64,000 nt of DNA from Enterococcus_D entomosocium. Lineage in GTDB: Bacteria; Bacillota; Bacilli; Lactobacillales; Enterococcaceae. The DNA is taken from assembly GCF_030441895.1 (NCBI RefSeq), contig NZ_JARJAS010000007.1; one strand, given 5' to 3'. Positions 54,951-64,000 of this stretch are shown here, one piece after another; position 1 is the first letter of the stretch, and every line of letters begins with the position of its first letter. A program made the position numbers and the translations under genes. The notes below the pieces were generated by a model that saw only the letters and a program-made list of their open reading frames with translations, was not told the DNA's origin and did not search any database.

Positions 54951-56360
54951 ATGAGTGACAAACAGTTAGCGGAGTACATGATTGAGTACGTTGGTGGAAA
55001 AAATAATATCAAAAATGTGATCCACTGCATTACACGTGTTCGTTTCTATCTAGTGGACAAAGAGAAAGCCGATACAACTAAGATAAAAGAGTTGGATGAT
55101 GTAATGGGCGTAGTAGAAGCTCAAGGACAATATCAGGTGGTTGTTGGAAACAAAGTAAATGCTATTTACGAGGAAGTAATGCGCCAGTTAAACAATGATC
55201 AAGTCTTTGATTCTACAGAGGGAGTGGTGGAAAATGATTCCAATAGTGATTTTCTTCAGCTATTTCGAAATGGCTTCAATCAGTTTATTGGCATAATTAC
55301 AGGTTCAATGATGCCCGTCATCGGTCTTCTTGCAGGAGCTGGAATAATCAAAGGATTACAAGCTTCGTTGGTGACGTTTGGTTTATTACAAGATAGTTCG
55401 CAATCTTATCTATTGATTAGCACGATTGCAGATGGCATTTTTTATTTTTTACCTGTCATCTTAGGTTTTACTGCAGCTCAAAAATTAAAGGTGAATCCTA
55501 TTGTTCTGGCAGTCGTGGGTGCGATACTCATTCATCCAAATATAGTCACTATTGCTTCAAGTACAGCTGCGAAGGTCGCTATTTTGGGCATAGAATTCCC
55601 CATTATGAATTATACAGCTTCGGTTTTCCCTATTCTGGTCGCTGCTTGGTTAGCAACGTATGTTGAAAAGTTTTTAAAGAAAATTGTTCCTCTCGTGATT
55701 TCTTCCATTGTGTCACCAATCGTTGAAGTTCTGGTACTAAGCTTAGCCGTTCTTCTTATCATCGGACCAATCATAACGATTATTAGTGATGGGCTAGCAT
55801 TCGGAATTAGTACCATTTTTGACTTTAACACGATTATTGGCGGAGCAGTCTATTGCGCACTTTTTCCAGTCTTAGTGGTCTTCGGCATGCATTGGCCATT
55901 GATTCCGATCATCGTCAACGATTTAACTGTTAACGGATTTAGTATGATGAATGCCTTCTCGTCTGTATTGATGATGGGTATTGCGGGTGCAACATGCTCA
56001 ATCGCATTGAAAACAAAAAAAGCTCAACTAAAACAAGTTGCCTTTGCTGCCACTCTTTCACAAATATGCGGTGTTGGCGAACCTGCAATCTATGGTATTC
56101 TACTAAAATACAAAAAAGTCTTCTATCTCGTGACCCTTTCAAATATTTTTGGTGGTGCTCTAGCAGGTTTCCTTCACTTGGTCAACTATGGATTCGCAGG
56201 TGGGGTTATAGGATTTGCCTCTTTTATCAACCCGGTTGCAGGGATCGATAAAAACTTCTATGCTTATCTACTCTCTCATATAGGAACATTTTTGCTATCC
56301 TTTCTTTTGACTTGGCTTTTTGGTTTCAATGATAAAATGAAAGCTGCAGATGAACTGTAA
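54951..56360 (+). CDS. PTS EIIBC, glucose/beta-glucoside family, no EIIA
   Basis: A 469-residue transporter. The N-terminal EIIB domain carries the phospho-Cys in HCITRVRF (residue 26). The EIIC domain, from about residue 110, has about ten membrane helices and the motif GVGEPAIYG. There is no EIIA domain, so phosphate must come from an EIIA encoded elsewhere. This layout is shared with MurP, TreP and similar carriers. The substrate is unknown; the neighbouring esterase suggests an acetylated glycoside. A strong GAGGAGG precedes the ATG. Confidence 0.92.
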   Translation: MSDKQLAEYMIEYVGGKNNIKNVIHCITRVRFYLVDKEKADTTKIKELDDVMGVVEAQGQYQVVVGNKVNAIYEEVMRQLNNDQVFDSTEGVVENDSNSDFLQLFRNGFNQFIGIITGSMMPVIGLLAGAGIIKGLQASLVTFGLLQDSSQSYLLISTIADGIFYFLPVILGFTAAQKLKVNPIVLAVVGAILIHPNIVTIASSTAAKVAILGIEFPIMNYTASVFPILVAAWLATYVEKFLKKIVPLVISSIVSPIVEVLVLSLAVLLIIGPIITIISDGLAFGISTIFDFNTIIGGAVYCALFPVLVVFGMHWPLIPIIVNDLTVNGFSMMNAFSSVLMMGIAGATCSIALKTKKAQLKQVAFAATLSQICGVGEPAIYGILLKYKKVFYLVTLSNIFGGALAGFLHLVNYGFAGGVIGFASFINPVAGIDKNFYAYLLSHIGTFLLSFLLTWLFGFNDKMKAADEL

Positions 56361-56368
56361 GGTGATAT

Positions 56369-57463
56369 ATGATGAAAAAAATAATTTGGCATCAAGTATT
56401 TTCTAATTACCAAGTACTAAACTTTTCTCCTAATGGACGTAAATTACGTTTAAGAATCAAGCAGCCGCTTTCTGGACAACGATTAGCACTCGAACTTTGT
56501 AACCGCTATGATTCTTTTGATTTAAACGTAGAGTCGATAAAAATCAGTAGTAATCCGGGAAACCAACAATCCAATGTTATTACCTTAGATAATCGACCAC
56601 AATTCATTGTCCCAGCTGGATCCACTTTATGGACAGATGACATTGATTTTTCAGTAACCAAAGGAGCCGATATTCTGATAGAGGCATTATTCTCCAACGA
56701 GATCAATCGAGTATCTTCCTCGGCAAACTTACTATCTGATCAAGTAGTCCATTCGAATATAAGAGAAACCAATAACTTTATTTTTGGGATTACTTCAGTT
56801 GCTCTAGAAACGAAAGTTGATGCAAAAGTCATTGCTTTTTTTGGCGACTCTTTGACGAATCAAGGATATTTTAGTGATAGTGTCATCGACAATCTAAACA
56901 AACGTGGTCTGATTGCAACAAGCTTTAATGCTGGCATATCAGGCAATCGTCTGACACATGCTGGTTCAGGGATTTCTCGTTGGAAAGACAGCTTTGGTGT
57001 TGCAGGAATCGACAGGTTCCAAGCAGATGTCGTGGATCAAAAGCCAGATTTGATCGTTTCATTGATTGGGTTAAATGACTTATTTCATCCAGGAACGGGC
57101 TCTCCACTTTCAGAATTACCTACCAAAGATGAGTTGATCAAACACTACAAAGTTCTAATAAATCTGGCAAAAAAAGCAGACATTCCGTTTGTTCCCCTCA
57201 CGCTTCCCCCTTTTAACTATTCTTACAACCAAGGAAAGCCGAGTTGGACCGAGGAAAAAGAAGCTATCCGAACTGCGTTTAATCAATGGATAATGACTCA
57301 AGCAAATACGATCGATATCAATGATATGGTAAGAGATCCTTCTGATAAAACGAGATTAGCTTCTGCATTTGATTCGGGGGATCATCTGCATTTTTCTCAA
57401 ACTGGAGGGGAAATTTTAGGAAAAGCTGTGGCTGAGAAAATTCTTTGCCTTTCATTGCTGTGA
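56369..57463 (+). CDS. SGNH/GDSL hydrolase, probable carbohydrate esterase
   Basis: A 364-residue protein without a signal peptide, so cytoplasmic. An N-terminal beta-sandwich-like domain (residues 1-145) precedes the SGNH fold. FFGDSLTNQG gives the catalytic Ser, NAGISGNR the block II Gly, SLIGLND the Asn of block III, and DSGDHLHFS the Asp-His pair. All four blocks are present. It follows the PTS gene with an 8-bp gap and is likely to deacylate the imported phosphorylated sugar. The exact ester is unknown. Confidence 0.88.
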   Translation: MMKKIIWHQVFSNYQVLNFSPNGRKLRLRIKQPLSGQRLALELCNRYDSFDLNVESIKISSNPGNQQSNVITLDNRPQFIVPAGSTLWTDDIDFSVTKGADILIEALFSNEINRVSSSANLLSDQVVHSNIRETNNFIFGITSVALETKVDAKVIAFFGDSLTNQGYFSDSVIDNLNKRGLIATSFNAGISGNRLTHAGSGISRWKDSFGVAGIDRFQADVVDQKPDLIVSLIGLNDLFHPGTGSPLSELPTKDELIKHYKVLINLAKKADIPFVPLTLPPFNYSYNQGKPSWTEEKEAIRTAFNQWIMTQANTIDINDMVRDPSDKTRLASAFDSGDHLHFSQTGGEILGKAVAEKILCLSLL

Positions 57464-57513
57464 ATTGATAGACTCTCAACAAAAACTGTTAAAAATAGTC
57501 AAAAATAAAACCT

Positions 57514-57557
57514 ACCTCCCATACACATCTGGTTAAAATGTATACGGGAGGTTGACC
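57514..57557. terminator. Bidirectional terminator between convergent operons
   Basis: Arms around ACCTCCCATACACAT and ATGTATACGGGAGGT (57514-57528, 57538-57552) are followed by a T-rich stretch, between the esterase gene and the leftward mannosidase gene. Confidence 0.65.
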
Positions 57558-57618
57558 TTTTCACTATGAATTTTCTTCAACTCTGCACTTGAATATCCTT
57601 ACTCTCGATCACTAGCAA

Positions 57619-60294
57619 TTATTCTACATACAATGTCACAAATTTTGCATGGCCTATCTTTTCAAGAGTGACTACATTCTTTTCCACAAGAAGTGCTTCT
57701 TTTGTAGCTTCTTTTAAATCGACTGTTTCTACTACGTTCACTGGATGGTTAAATGTGATCGTCGCGTGTCCAACTTCATCTAAAAGCCCATTGTATAGAC
57801 GCAAAATATAACCTGGACGAGCTTCGGCTTTTTTCAATACACTTAGGGTCAAATTGCCATTGATCTCAAAAAGACTATAGTTTGCCGGTAAGGTTGGTTC
57901 AACCGGCCCTAAAGTAAAAATCAATCGGGAATTCAGGAATTCTGCGGATTGATAAAGCGTGATCGGTGTTACTGCTTGTTTGGCACGTTGCGCAACATTT
58001 GCTTGATCAAATCCTTGCGCAAAGTAAGCAACAGAAAAATCAAAATGCATCGTTTTGTGACACTGCGCAGCTGGTGTCGCAATCACTGATTCTCCTGAAG
58101 CACGCCCTGGACGATACAGTAGATTCTCTTTCCCCATGAAGCCATAGGTTCGGAAAATCGTTAAGCGAATCGTATCAAACGCTTCCCCCACGATCTCATA
58201 TTCACGTACACCCTGAGGCATTACTGCTACGCCATGGGATGCATCGAATAAACTGACAAACGATTGACACGTTTCTATGGCGATCGGTTGCTCATTCCAT
58301 TGCTCTTTATTGGCTTCCCAAAGGGCCATTTCTTTTTCAAACATAACCGGACGCTGCAATGTACCAAACTGTTGGTCAGCCAGCGAAAATTTCGAGGCAA
58401 TTCCGGTATCAAATAGCACACATACCCGATGGCTATCCACTTGTTGATTTTCAACCGTTAATTTGAAATCAATTTGTTGCGATTGTTTTTTTAACACGAT
58501 CGTCAATTGGATCGGCAGTGAAGCCGAGATCTTCTTTTCTGCACGTTCAGCTAAATCCTTCGGAACCCTCAGGGTGAATGCCACATCAATCTTTTGGTAG
58601 ATCGCTGATTGCAGAATCGAGATCGTTGGTTGCGCATCAATTGATGAAATCACAAAATCTTTCACAGGTGGTGAATAATTGAATGAATCACCATCGTCGC
58701 CATTTTCTTCAATAATCCCTTGATTTTGATAAAGCACTTGATTGGTTTTATCTAGAATATCCAACGAACCATTGCTATTGACAGTGATCTGATAGTACTC
58801 ATTTTCGATCGTATTGGTTGTAATCTCCTGCAATGGTGCGCTTGTATCACCTTTTAAATCAATCGTCAGCTGGGTATACCCCATACTCGGCACGTCAGTC
58901 GTTTCTATGGCAATTTTTGCTTTATAGACTTTCTCCGGCAAATAGATCTCCTTGACTGGATCTAATATGTTCCCCTGATTCAACACATACTCCGTTTGGT
59001 CGGTAAGCTCTAAAATCGTATAAGGTAACGCCTGACCTGACTGGTCAAGGATCGCAAACTCTTTTTGCGGCAAATAAACCTCTGCTTCGATCACCCCATT
59101 ACGTTTTGTGTCATAGGTATTGAAAAGCGTAAAAGTAATTTCTTTTGCTTGTGGGTTGTTGATTGCAGTAGAAATCTGTCGTAACGTCAATTCGACAAGA
59201 TTCATAGAAATATCTCGCGCTTGCTTATAGCGCATATAGATATCTTCGTTGGTCGTATCAGAAACACAAGAACCAATCGAATCATGCGCCGCATTTTCAA
59301 ACATTAACTTCCAAATCTCTATGACTGTTTCTACGGGGTACTCAAATCCTAATTGCATAGCCATGGTTAAGATAGGCTCCATGACATTGACTAAGTAATG
59401 TTGGATCTGGGTGTTCATCGCCTTCAAATCAGGACGTGAAGAAAAAATCGTTTTGTGGATTCGCATCAATTTGCCGTTGATCAGTTCACCAGCGATTTCT
59501 TCCAACTCAGGATGGCGTGCTTTGACCGCAGCAATGTATTTTTCGATCGTTGAAAATTGTAACACATACTCATCCTGATACAGTTGATTCATTCGATCAA
59601 CCAATTCTGGAAGATTTTCTCTAACTGGTGCTTGATCGAAACCATTTGGAAAATACACTTGATCCGTTGCACTGCGTCCCCAAGTCGTTTTAAACGGTTC
59701 TTGATGTAAGAACTTTGCTAATTCTACTTCTCGCTCAGGAATGGCACCGCCAATGTAGTACCCACTTGGGATCTGATAAACATTGACCACAGAACCATCT
59801 TCTCCACGCCATTTGTACTCTGTGCATTTAACATCGTCATCACTGACACCGCGCCAAAACATCGTGTCAGTGATACCAAACTCACGATAGATTTGCGGCA
59901 TATTAGCTGCTTGTCCGAAAGAATCTGGCACATAGCCGACATTCATGTAGGTTCCGAATGCTTCACAAATTTTCATGCCATATAACATATTTCGAACAAT
60001 GCTTTCTCCCGAAATCACTAATTGATCGGTTTGTGTGTACCATGGACCAATGATCAACTTCCCTTGTTGAACAAGTTGTTGAATCCTTTCTTTGTCCTGC
60101 GGACGCCATTTCAAGTAATCATCTAACAGAGAAGCCTGTCCATCTAAGATAAAACTTTCATAAGGATCATCCTTTTCTAGTTGTTCAATGACGTTTTTTA
60201 GATCGTGCATCAAATAGATTTTCGAGCGACTCGTCGTAAAATACCATTCGCGATCCCAATGACTGTGGGGTACGACATGTACTGTTTTTTTCAT
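57619..60294 (-). CDS. mngB: GH38 alpha-mannosidase (MngB-like)
   Basis: An 891-residue enzyme of the usual length. The N-terminal VVPHSHWDREW holds zinc ligands, GYVPDSFGQAANMPQI carries the nucleophile Asp, and FENAAHDSIGS another zinc ligand. No signal peptide, so cytoplasmic. It probably hydrolyses an alpha-mannoside 6-phosphate delivered by the PTS encoded just upstream on the same strand, as E. coli MngB does with 2-O-mannosylglycerate phosphate. The exact aglycone is not visible. A hairpin in the 263-bp gap before it may reduce read-through. Confidence 0.93.
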   Translation of the reverse strand: MKKTVHVVPHSHWDREWYFTTSRSKIYLMHDLKNVIEQLEKDDPYESFILDGQASLLDDYLKWRPQDKERIQQLVQQGKLIIGPWYTQTDQLVISGESIVRNMLYGMKICEAFGTYMNVGYVPDSFGQAANMPQIYREFGITDTMFWRGVSDDDVKCTEYKWRGEDGSVVNVYQIPSGYYIGGAIPEREVELAKFLHQEPFKTTWGRSATDQVYFPNGFDQAPVRENLPELVDRMNQLYQDEYVLQFSTIEKYIAAVKARHPELEEIAGELINGKLMRIHKTIFSSRPDLKAMNTQIQHYLVNVMEPILTMAMQLGFEYPVETVIEIWKLMFENAAHDSIGSCVSDTTNEDIYMRYKQARDISMNLVELTLRQISTAINNPQAKEITFTLFNTYDTKRNGVIEAEVYLPQKEFAILDQSGQALPYTILELTDQTEYVLNQGNILDPVKEIYLPEKVYKAKIAIETTDVPSMGYTQLTIDLKGDTSAPLQEITTNTIENEYYQITVNSNGSLDILDKTNQVLYQNQGIIEENGDDGDSFNYSPPVKDFVISSIDAQPTISILQSAIYQKIDVAFTLRVPKDLAERAEKKISASLPIQLTIVLKKQSQQIDFKLTVENQQVDSHRVCVLFDTGIASKFSLADQQFGTLQRPVMFEKEMALWEANKEQWNEQPIAIETCQSFVSLFDASHGVAVMPQGVREYEIVGEAFDTIRLTIFRTYGFMGKENLLYRPGRASGESVIATPAAQCHKTMHFDFSVAYFAQGFDQANVAQRAKQAVTPITLYQSAEFLNSRLIFTLGPVEPTLPANYSLFEINGNLTLSVLKKAEARPGYILRLYNGLLDEVGHATITFNHPVNVVETVDLKEATKEALLVEKNVVTLEKIGHAKFVTLYVE

Positions 60295-60322
60295 TCAATC
60301 ATTCCTCTCCCGTGATTAGAAA

Positions 60323-60353
60323 AGGCACGTAACGATGGGTGTCGTTCGTGCCT
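60323..60353 (-). terminator. Hairpin between PTS IIC and mannosidase genes
   Basis: Arms AGGCACG and CGTGCCT with further ACGA/TCGT pairing are followed on the minus strand by four T. It may be an attenuator that lets only part of the transcripts reach the mannosidase. Confidence 0.4.
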
Positions 60354-60557
60354 ATTAATTTTTCTCAATTTTTTTACCATCTGGTACACATAATTTGATT
60401 CTTACACAAATACTTCGAATTTTGAAAATCGATTCTCTTCAAATACTCTCGTTTTCTTCCCCAAGTCTTGACATTGTCAGATGCCTTAAAGCGTTCTTGA
60501 AAAATCACCTGCTCGTGCCTTTTCTTTTGCTACTATTTAGCTAATCAGCCTTGTTGC

Positions 60558-61661
60558 TTAATTTTCAAAGCTCACTTCAATATCATCGAGGGCAATATCT
60601 TCTGTTTGTTCTTCTTGCTTATTGAAATTCACGAATAAAGGCGCGACAAAACCGATGAAGGCTGCTCCTGCAAATAGTCCAATCAAATACGCCCAACCGT
60701 TTCCAACAGTGAAGAAGCCGTATATTCCCCCAACTGGCGGCATTTTGTCATACATTCCTAATGCGATCCCCAAACCAGAAGCGATTGCTCCTCCCAACAT
60801 GTTGATCGGCACAAGCCGTAATGGATTGACTAATGTAAAAGGAATTGCTCCTTCTGTGATTCCGATGAACCCCATAATAAAGTTATTACGCCCAGCATCC
60901 AGTAGCTCTTTGTTGAATCGATTTTTGTGGAACAAAGTTGCTAAGGCATATCCAAATGGTACCGCACAAATCGCAACATTCACGATGATAGCTGGCAAAA
61001 AGACCCCTTCCGCTAGTAACACATTTCCTGCCATCCAAGCAGCTTTGTTTACAGGTCCCCCTAAGTCAGAGCCAATCATTGCCCCCATGATGACTGCCAG
61101 TAAAATTTTGTTAACGTCATTTTCAATCATGGTTCGGATCCATTCAACCAAACTAGTATTGATCCACGCCAATGGCTCAGAGAGTAAGGCGCCCATGACG
61201 ATTGCTACAGACAATGTAGCAATCAAGGGTAAAATTACCAGCGGCATCACCCCAGCAAACGACTCCGGTAATTTGATATGTTCTTTCGCCCACTTCACTA
61301 AGTATCCTGCTAAGAACCCAGCAATAACTGCCCCTAAAAACCCAGCATTGGTGCTAGAAGCGACTGCACCACCGATAAAGCCGGCACCTAGCGCAGCCTT
61401 ATCTCCAACAGAATACGCGATAAAACCAGCCAAGACAGTATTGATCAAGCCGATTCCTGTCCACCCTACTTGTTCAATCAAATAAAGCGCATGTTTAAAG
61501 CCTTCCGTGTCAGCATAAGGATCTAAGCTTGTGATCCCCATACCAAGAGCAATCATTTTCGGAATGGCAACAACCAGTGAAGCACCAATAATCAATGGCA
61601 GTACAAAACTAATTCCACTCATCAAGTGGCCTTTTAAATCTGCTAGAACTCTTTTCATCAT
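60558..61661 (-). CDS. PTS fructose/mannosyl-glycerate-type EIIC
   Basis: A 367-residue membrane protein with about nine helices, many Gly/Ala-rich. SGISFVLPLIIGASLVVAI near the start and GFIGITEGAIPF in the last third are hallmarks of the fructose-family EIIC. It forms the channel for the sugar, with IIB 16 bp upstream and IIA before that, each a separate protein instead of the fused form of E. coli MngA or FruA. Two tandem ATG codons can start it. Substrate is probably an alpha-mannoside, from the linked GH38 enzyme. Confidence 0.92.
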   Translation of the reverse strand: MMKRVLADLKGHLMSGISFVLPLIIGASLVVAIPKMIALGMGITSLDPYADTEGFKHALYLIEQVGWTGIGLINTVLAGFIAYSVGDKAALGAGFIGGAVASSTNAGFLGAVIAGFLAGYLVKWAKEHIKLPESFAGVMPLVILPLIATLSVAIVMGALLSEPLAWINTSLVEWIRTMIENDVNKILLAVIMGAMIGSDLGGPVNKAAWMAGNVLLAEGVFLPAIIVNVAICAVPFGYALATLFHKNRFNKELLDAGRNNFIMGFIGITEGAIPFTLVNPLRLVPINMLGGAIASGLGIALGMYDKMPPVGGIYGFFTVGNGWAYLIGLFAGAAFIGFVAPLFVNFNKQEEQTEDIALDDIEVSFEN

Positions 61662-61676
61662 CCTTGCCTCTTTCCT

Positions 61677-62000
61677 TTAGTTTGCGTTTCTTTGTTCAAC
61701 AGCAGCGACACATTTCTTCAGCACCGCTTCCGGTGCTTTGATACACGTATTGATATTTACTCGAATTTGCGGTTTTCCTTCAAACCGTTCCATCCCAACA
61801 ACTTTTTGGTCAGTCGCTAAAAGCAAGAAATCTGCTTCTTTTGCTTCGGCTGCAGTGATCTCATTGACTTGCCCTAACGAGCCTTGCTGTTCGATCTTGA
61901 CCTCATAGCCAAGTTTCGCACCAGCTTTTTCTAAAGCTTTTGCCGCCATCGGTGTATGTGCCAATCCTGCTGGACAGGCGGAAATCCCTACTATTTTCAT
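61677..62000 (-). CDS. PTS fructose-family EIIB
   Basis: A 107-residue protein. The active Cys9 lies in GISACPAGLAHTPMAAKALEKAG, the signature of fructose-type EIIB. The rest has the expected alternating alpha/beta pattern. Its ATG overlaps the IIA stop (ATGA), so translation is coupled. It transfers phosphate from IIA to the incoming sugar. Confidence 0.93.
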   Translation of the reverse strand: MKIVGISACPAGLAHTPMAAKALEKAGAKLGYEVKIEQQGSLGQVNEITAAEAKEADFLLLATDQKVVGMERFEGKPQIRVNINTCIKAPEAVLKKCVAAVEQRNAN

Positions 62001-62458
62001 ATAATTTTCTCTCCCATCATTTCCTTTTTGATCAATTCTGCTAAATAAGCTTTGTCTTCTGATTGTTGAATCTGCTGGATGAATGTCTCTTCAAGCAATG
62101 CGGTTGCTAGACGACTCAGCATTTGCAGATGCACCGTTCCTTCATCTTTTTTAGGGACCATCAAAGCAAACACATTTTTGACTGCCGAATCATCGAAAGT
62201 TTCCCATTCGATGGCTTGCTCTAAACGAATAAACAAAACGGTCGGTTCCAAAACCGGTTCAGCTTTTGCATGTGGAATAGCAAAGCCTTCTTGTAAGCCG
62301 GTTGAATATTGTGCTTCCCGTTCAATGAATGCCTCACATGTATCTGCTGCATTGGTAACGATCCCTGATTCATAGGCATGATGCGCAATTACGTGAAACA
62401 GTTCTTCTTTTGATGTAACAGCCACATTCAAGAGAATATTTTTTTCCTGAAAATCCAT
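61997..62458 (-). CDS. PTS fructose/nitrogen-family EIIA
   Basis: A 153-residue EIIA(Fru/Ntr-type) protein. TGLQEGFAIPHAKAE carries the phospho-His in the usual PHxK context, and a C-terminal helix follows. GGAAAGGAG lies before the ATG. It is the first gene of the leftward PTS-mannosidase operon. Together with IIB and IIC it completes a dedicated sugar uptake system. Confidence 0.93.
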   Translation of the reverse strand: MDFQEKNILLNVAVTSKEELFHVIAHHAYESGIVTNAADTCEAFIEREAQYSTGLQEGFAIPHAKAEPVLEPTVLFIRLEQAIEWETFDDSAVKNVFALMVPKKDEGTVHLQMLSRLATALLEETFIQQIQQSEDKAYLAELIKKEMMGEKII

Positions 62459-62580
62459 CTCATCTGCTCCTTTCCTTTATTATGAAACCATTAGCGTAAT
62501 TCGTGTGGTTTATTTTCTGTACACGTTTAATTTACGGTTTCTGATTCACCATGTAAACACAACAAATTTCCAATTCAAGC

Positions 62581-62617
62581 GGCAATCATTAGTAAAGCGT
62601 TTTCCAAAATGATTGCC
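62581..62617. promoter_or_regulatory. Inverted repeat between PTS operon and PRD regulator
   Basis: Perfect 10-bp arms GGCAATCATT and AATGATTGCC are spaced 17 bp apart. It lies between the divergent genes and is a candidate operator for the PRD regulator. A weak cre-like sequence sits between the arms. Confidence 0.55.
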
Positions 62618-62705
62618 AACTCTTCTGGAAACTTTCGGTACTGGTGAAGCATTTCCTTCTTATTCTTTCTATTGTATGATGAGAAAGAGCACGGAGGTGA
62701 AACAA

Positions 62706-64000
62706 GTGTCAAAACTTGCTTATCAACGATTAGATGATCTAATGGAAGTATTAACTAGACAAACGGCGCCGCTACCAATGAAGGAGTTAACAAAAAGCTT
62801 CTCGATTTCTGAGCGAACGGTTCGGACCGACATTGCAAATTTGAATGATTTGTTAACAAATGTAGGAGCCTCCATCAAGTTGATTCGAGGACAAGGCTAT
62901 TTGTTGTCTATTGGTTCAAAAGAACGACTTCATGACTGGTGGACTGAAAGTATGTCGACTACCGAGTCCTTTCTAACTACGAGTGAAGAACGACAAGCTT
63001 ATCTACTTTTCCTTTTATTTAAGAATGAAACCCCTTTATCCTTGGATGATTTTCTTGATCGATTATTTATTAGTAAAAACACCTTTTACTCATACTTAAA
63101 AACGGCTCGAGACAATTTAGCGACCTATCAATTAAAAATAGTAAATCGTCCAAATATTGGCTTTGAAGTCTTGGGTAACGAATTCGCCAAACGCCAAGCA
63201 ATCAGTGATCTGTTGATTGAAAAAGATCTCCAAGAGTATTTGGTCGGCTTCACGGAAATGGAACTTGAGTTGTTTGATACGATTGATCTAACCCGCTTGC
63301 AAGAATTGTCATTAAATCATCTGGCACCCTTAGACTTATTAGACTCTGATTACTATCATAAAAACATTCTTTCTCATTTTGCTTTAGCAATCAGTCGCTT
63401 TATAGCCGGTCATCAGATCAACGAATTTCCCTTGCATGTGCCCGCGCTCAAAAAAGACGCCCAGAAAGTTGTAGGTCACTTCTTAGAAGAAATCGATCAT
63501 GCATTTGATATACAATTGACTGCTGGAGAAAAACAATACTTCATTTACTATCTCGCGATGAACGCACCACGTTTAGTTGAAACAGGCGATGCAAGCGATT
63601 CTTCCACGAAAACTGCGAAAGCCATTGTGGAAGAATTATTAACTGCGATCAAACAGACGTCAAACTATGCATTAGAGACAGACAAGATGCTAATAGAAGA
63701 TCTGACATCTCATATTGAGGGCTTTATCAATATGAATCTAATGGATGCACGCCGTAGCAATCCATTGCTGACAACGATCAAAAAATCTTTTCCACAGGCT
63801 TATGATTTATGTTTGACTCATTTAGAAACGGTAAGCCTGAAACACGGTTTTTATTTTTCTCCTGATGAGATCGGCTATATCGCTTTGCACATCGCAGGTG
63901 CTATGGAAAGGAATTCCATCAGAAATCATCATAAACATCGCGTCATCCTTGTTTGTGGAACTGGTCGAGCCATGAGTCGTATTATTGAAGCAAAAATTAT
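62706..64000 (+). CDS. PRD-domain transcriptional regulator (BglG/MtlR type), cut by the window end
   Basis: 431 codons are visible and the frame is open at the end. It starts with GTG after a strong GGAGGTG. An N-terminal HTH (PMKELTKSFSISERTVRTDI) is followed by a second HTH (LFISKNTFYSYLKTARDNL), two PRD-like helical domains (PRD 2 with GYIALHIAGAMER), and the beginning of an EIIB-like domain (RVILVCGTGRAMSR). Such activators are switched by PTS phosphorylation of PRD histidines. It is divergent from the mannosidase PTS operon, which it should control. Confidence 0.9.
   Translation, partial: MSKLAYQRLDDLMEVLTRQTAPLPMKELTKSFSISERTVRTDIANLNDLLTNVGASIKLIRGQGYLLSIGSKERLHDWWTESMSTTESFLTTSEERQAYLLFLLFKNETPLSLDDFLDRLFISKNTFYSYLKTARDNLATYQLKIVNRPNIGFEVLGNEFAKRQAISDLLIEKDLQEYLVGFTEMELELFDTIDLTRLQELSLNHLAPLDLLDSDYYHKNILSHFALAISRFIAGHQINEFPLHVPALKKDAQKVVGHFLEEIDHAFDIQLTAGEKQYFIYYLAMNAPRLVETGDASDSSTKTAKAIVEELLTAIKQTSNYALETDKMLIEDLTSHIEGFINMNLMDARRSNPLLTTIKKSFPQAYDLCLTHLETVSLKHGFYFSPDEIGYIALHIAGAMERNSIRNHHKHRVILVCGTGRAMSRIIEAKI

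Noticed and set aside
62592..62605. cre site in the mannosidase PTS promoter region
   Set aside because: GTAAAGCGTTTTCC differs from the consensus at three positions including both ends, too weak to call.

Overview
The window looks like chromosomal DNA of an enterococcus or close relative. The reasons are the AT-rich low-GC Firmicute composition, strong GGAGG ribosome binding sites, WxL / DUF916 / small-LPXTG cell-surface clusters, an FhtR-HrtBA-type heme efflux set, PRD-regulated PTS operons and Mga-family regulators. The species cannot be fixed from sequence alone. The presence of several surface clusters and many sugar systems would suit a large-genome species such as those of the E. avium group, but this is only a guess.

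Layout. 0.1-2 kb: DegV and DUF1836 genes and a tRNA-Lys(CTT). 2-7.3 kb: palindrome-rich DNA, a small protein with a paralogue at 30 kb, and a first cell-surface complex cluster (DUF916 protein, two WxL proteins, small LPXTG protein). 7.3-13 kb: AT-rich accessory DNA holding a two-gene AAA ATPase plus Toprim-like pair (defence candidate) and a lone membrane-anchored protein. 13-17.7 kb: decayed DNA with a frameshifted Mga-like regulator, a 6-phospho-beta-glucosidase lacking its C-terminus, its PTS IIA, and a YefM antitoxin beside a broken YoeB toxin. 18-22 kb: a B12/ribonucleotide-reductase module with DUF4430 lipoprotein, class II NrdJ under two NrdR-like boxes, and an ECF S component under a Fur-like box. 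22-30 kb: YjeM permease, heme-efflux-like HrtBA with a TetR regulator and two matching operators, a frameshifted lactate dehydrogenase, a TDT transporter and a LysR regulator.

30-43.5 kb: a leftward locus built round a 1711-residue LPXTG protein with a 994-residue Asp-Ser/Asp-Ala tract. It includes an upstream probable (alpha/alpha)-toroid protein of unknown role, a class A sortase, a membrane protein, a cytoplasmic coiled-coil protein with a DivIVA-like end, and a glucosaminidase-CHAP wall hydrolase. 44.5-46 kb: an intact Mga-family regulator. 46.6-52.2 kb: a second WxL cluster with a two-lectin-domain WxL protein. The giant-adhesin locus and the second WxL cluster carry the same 62-bp upstream element (46/62 identical without gaps), so they may share one regulator, with the intervening Mga protein the first candidate.

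52.8-64 kb: small genes, then sugar uptake. A GntR regulator with two identical 16-bp palindromic operators controls a PTS EIIBC and an SGNH esterase. A split fructose-type PTS (IIA, IIB, IIC) feeds a GH38 alpha-mannosidase, with a divergent PRD regulator that runs off the window end.

At least three genes carry single-base lesions, all next to short runs of one base. This could be real decay or assembly error, and should be settled before they are called pseudogenes.
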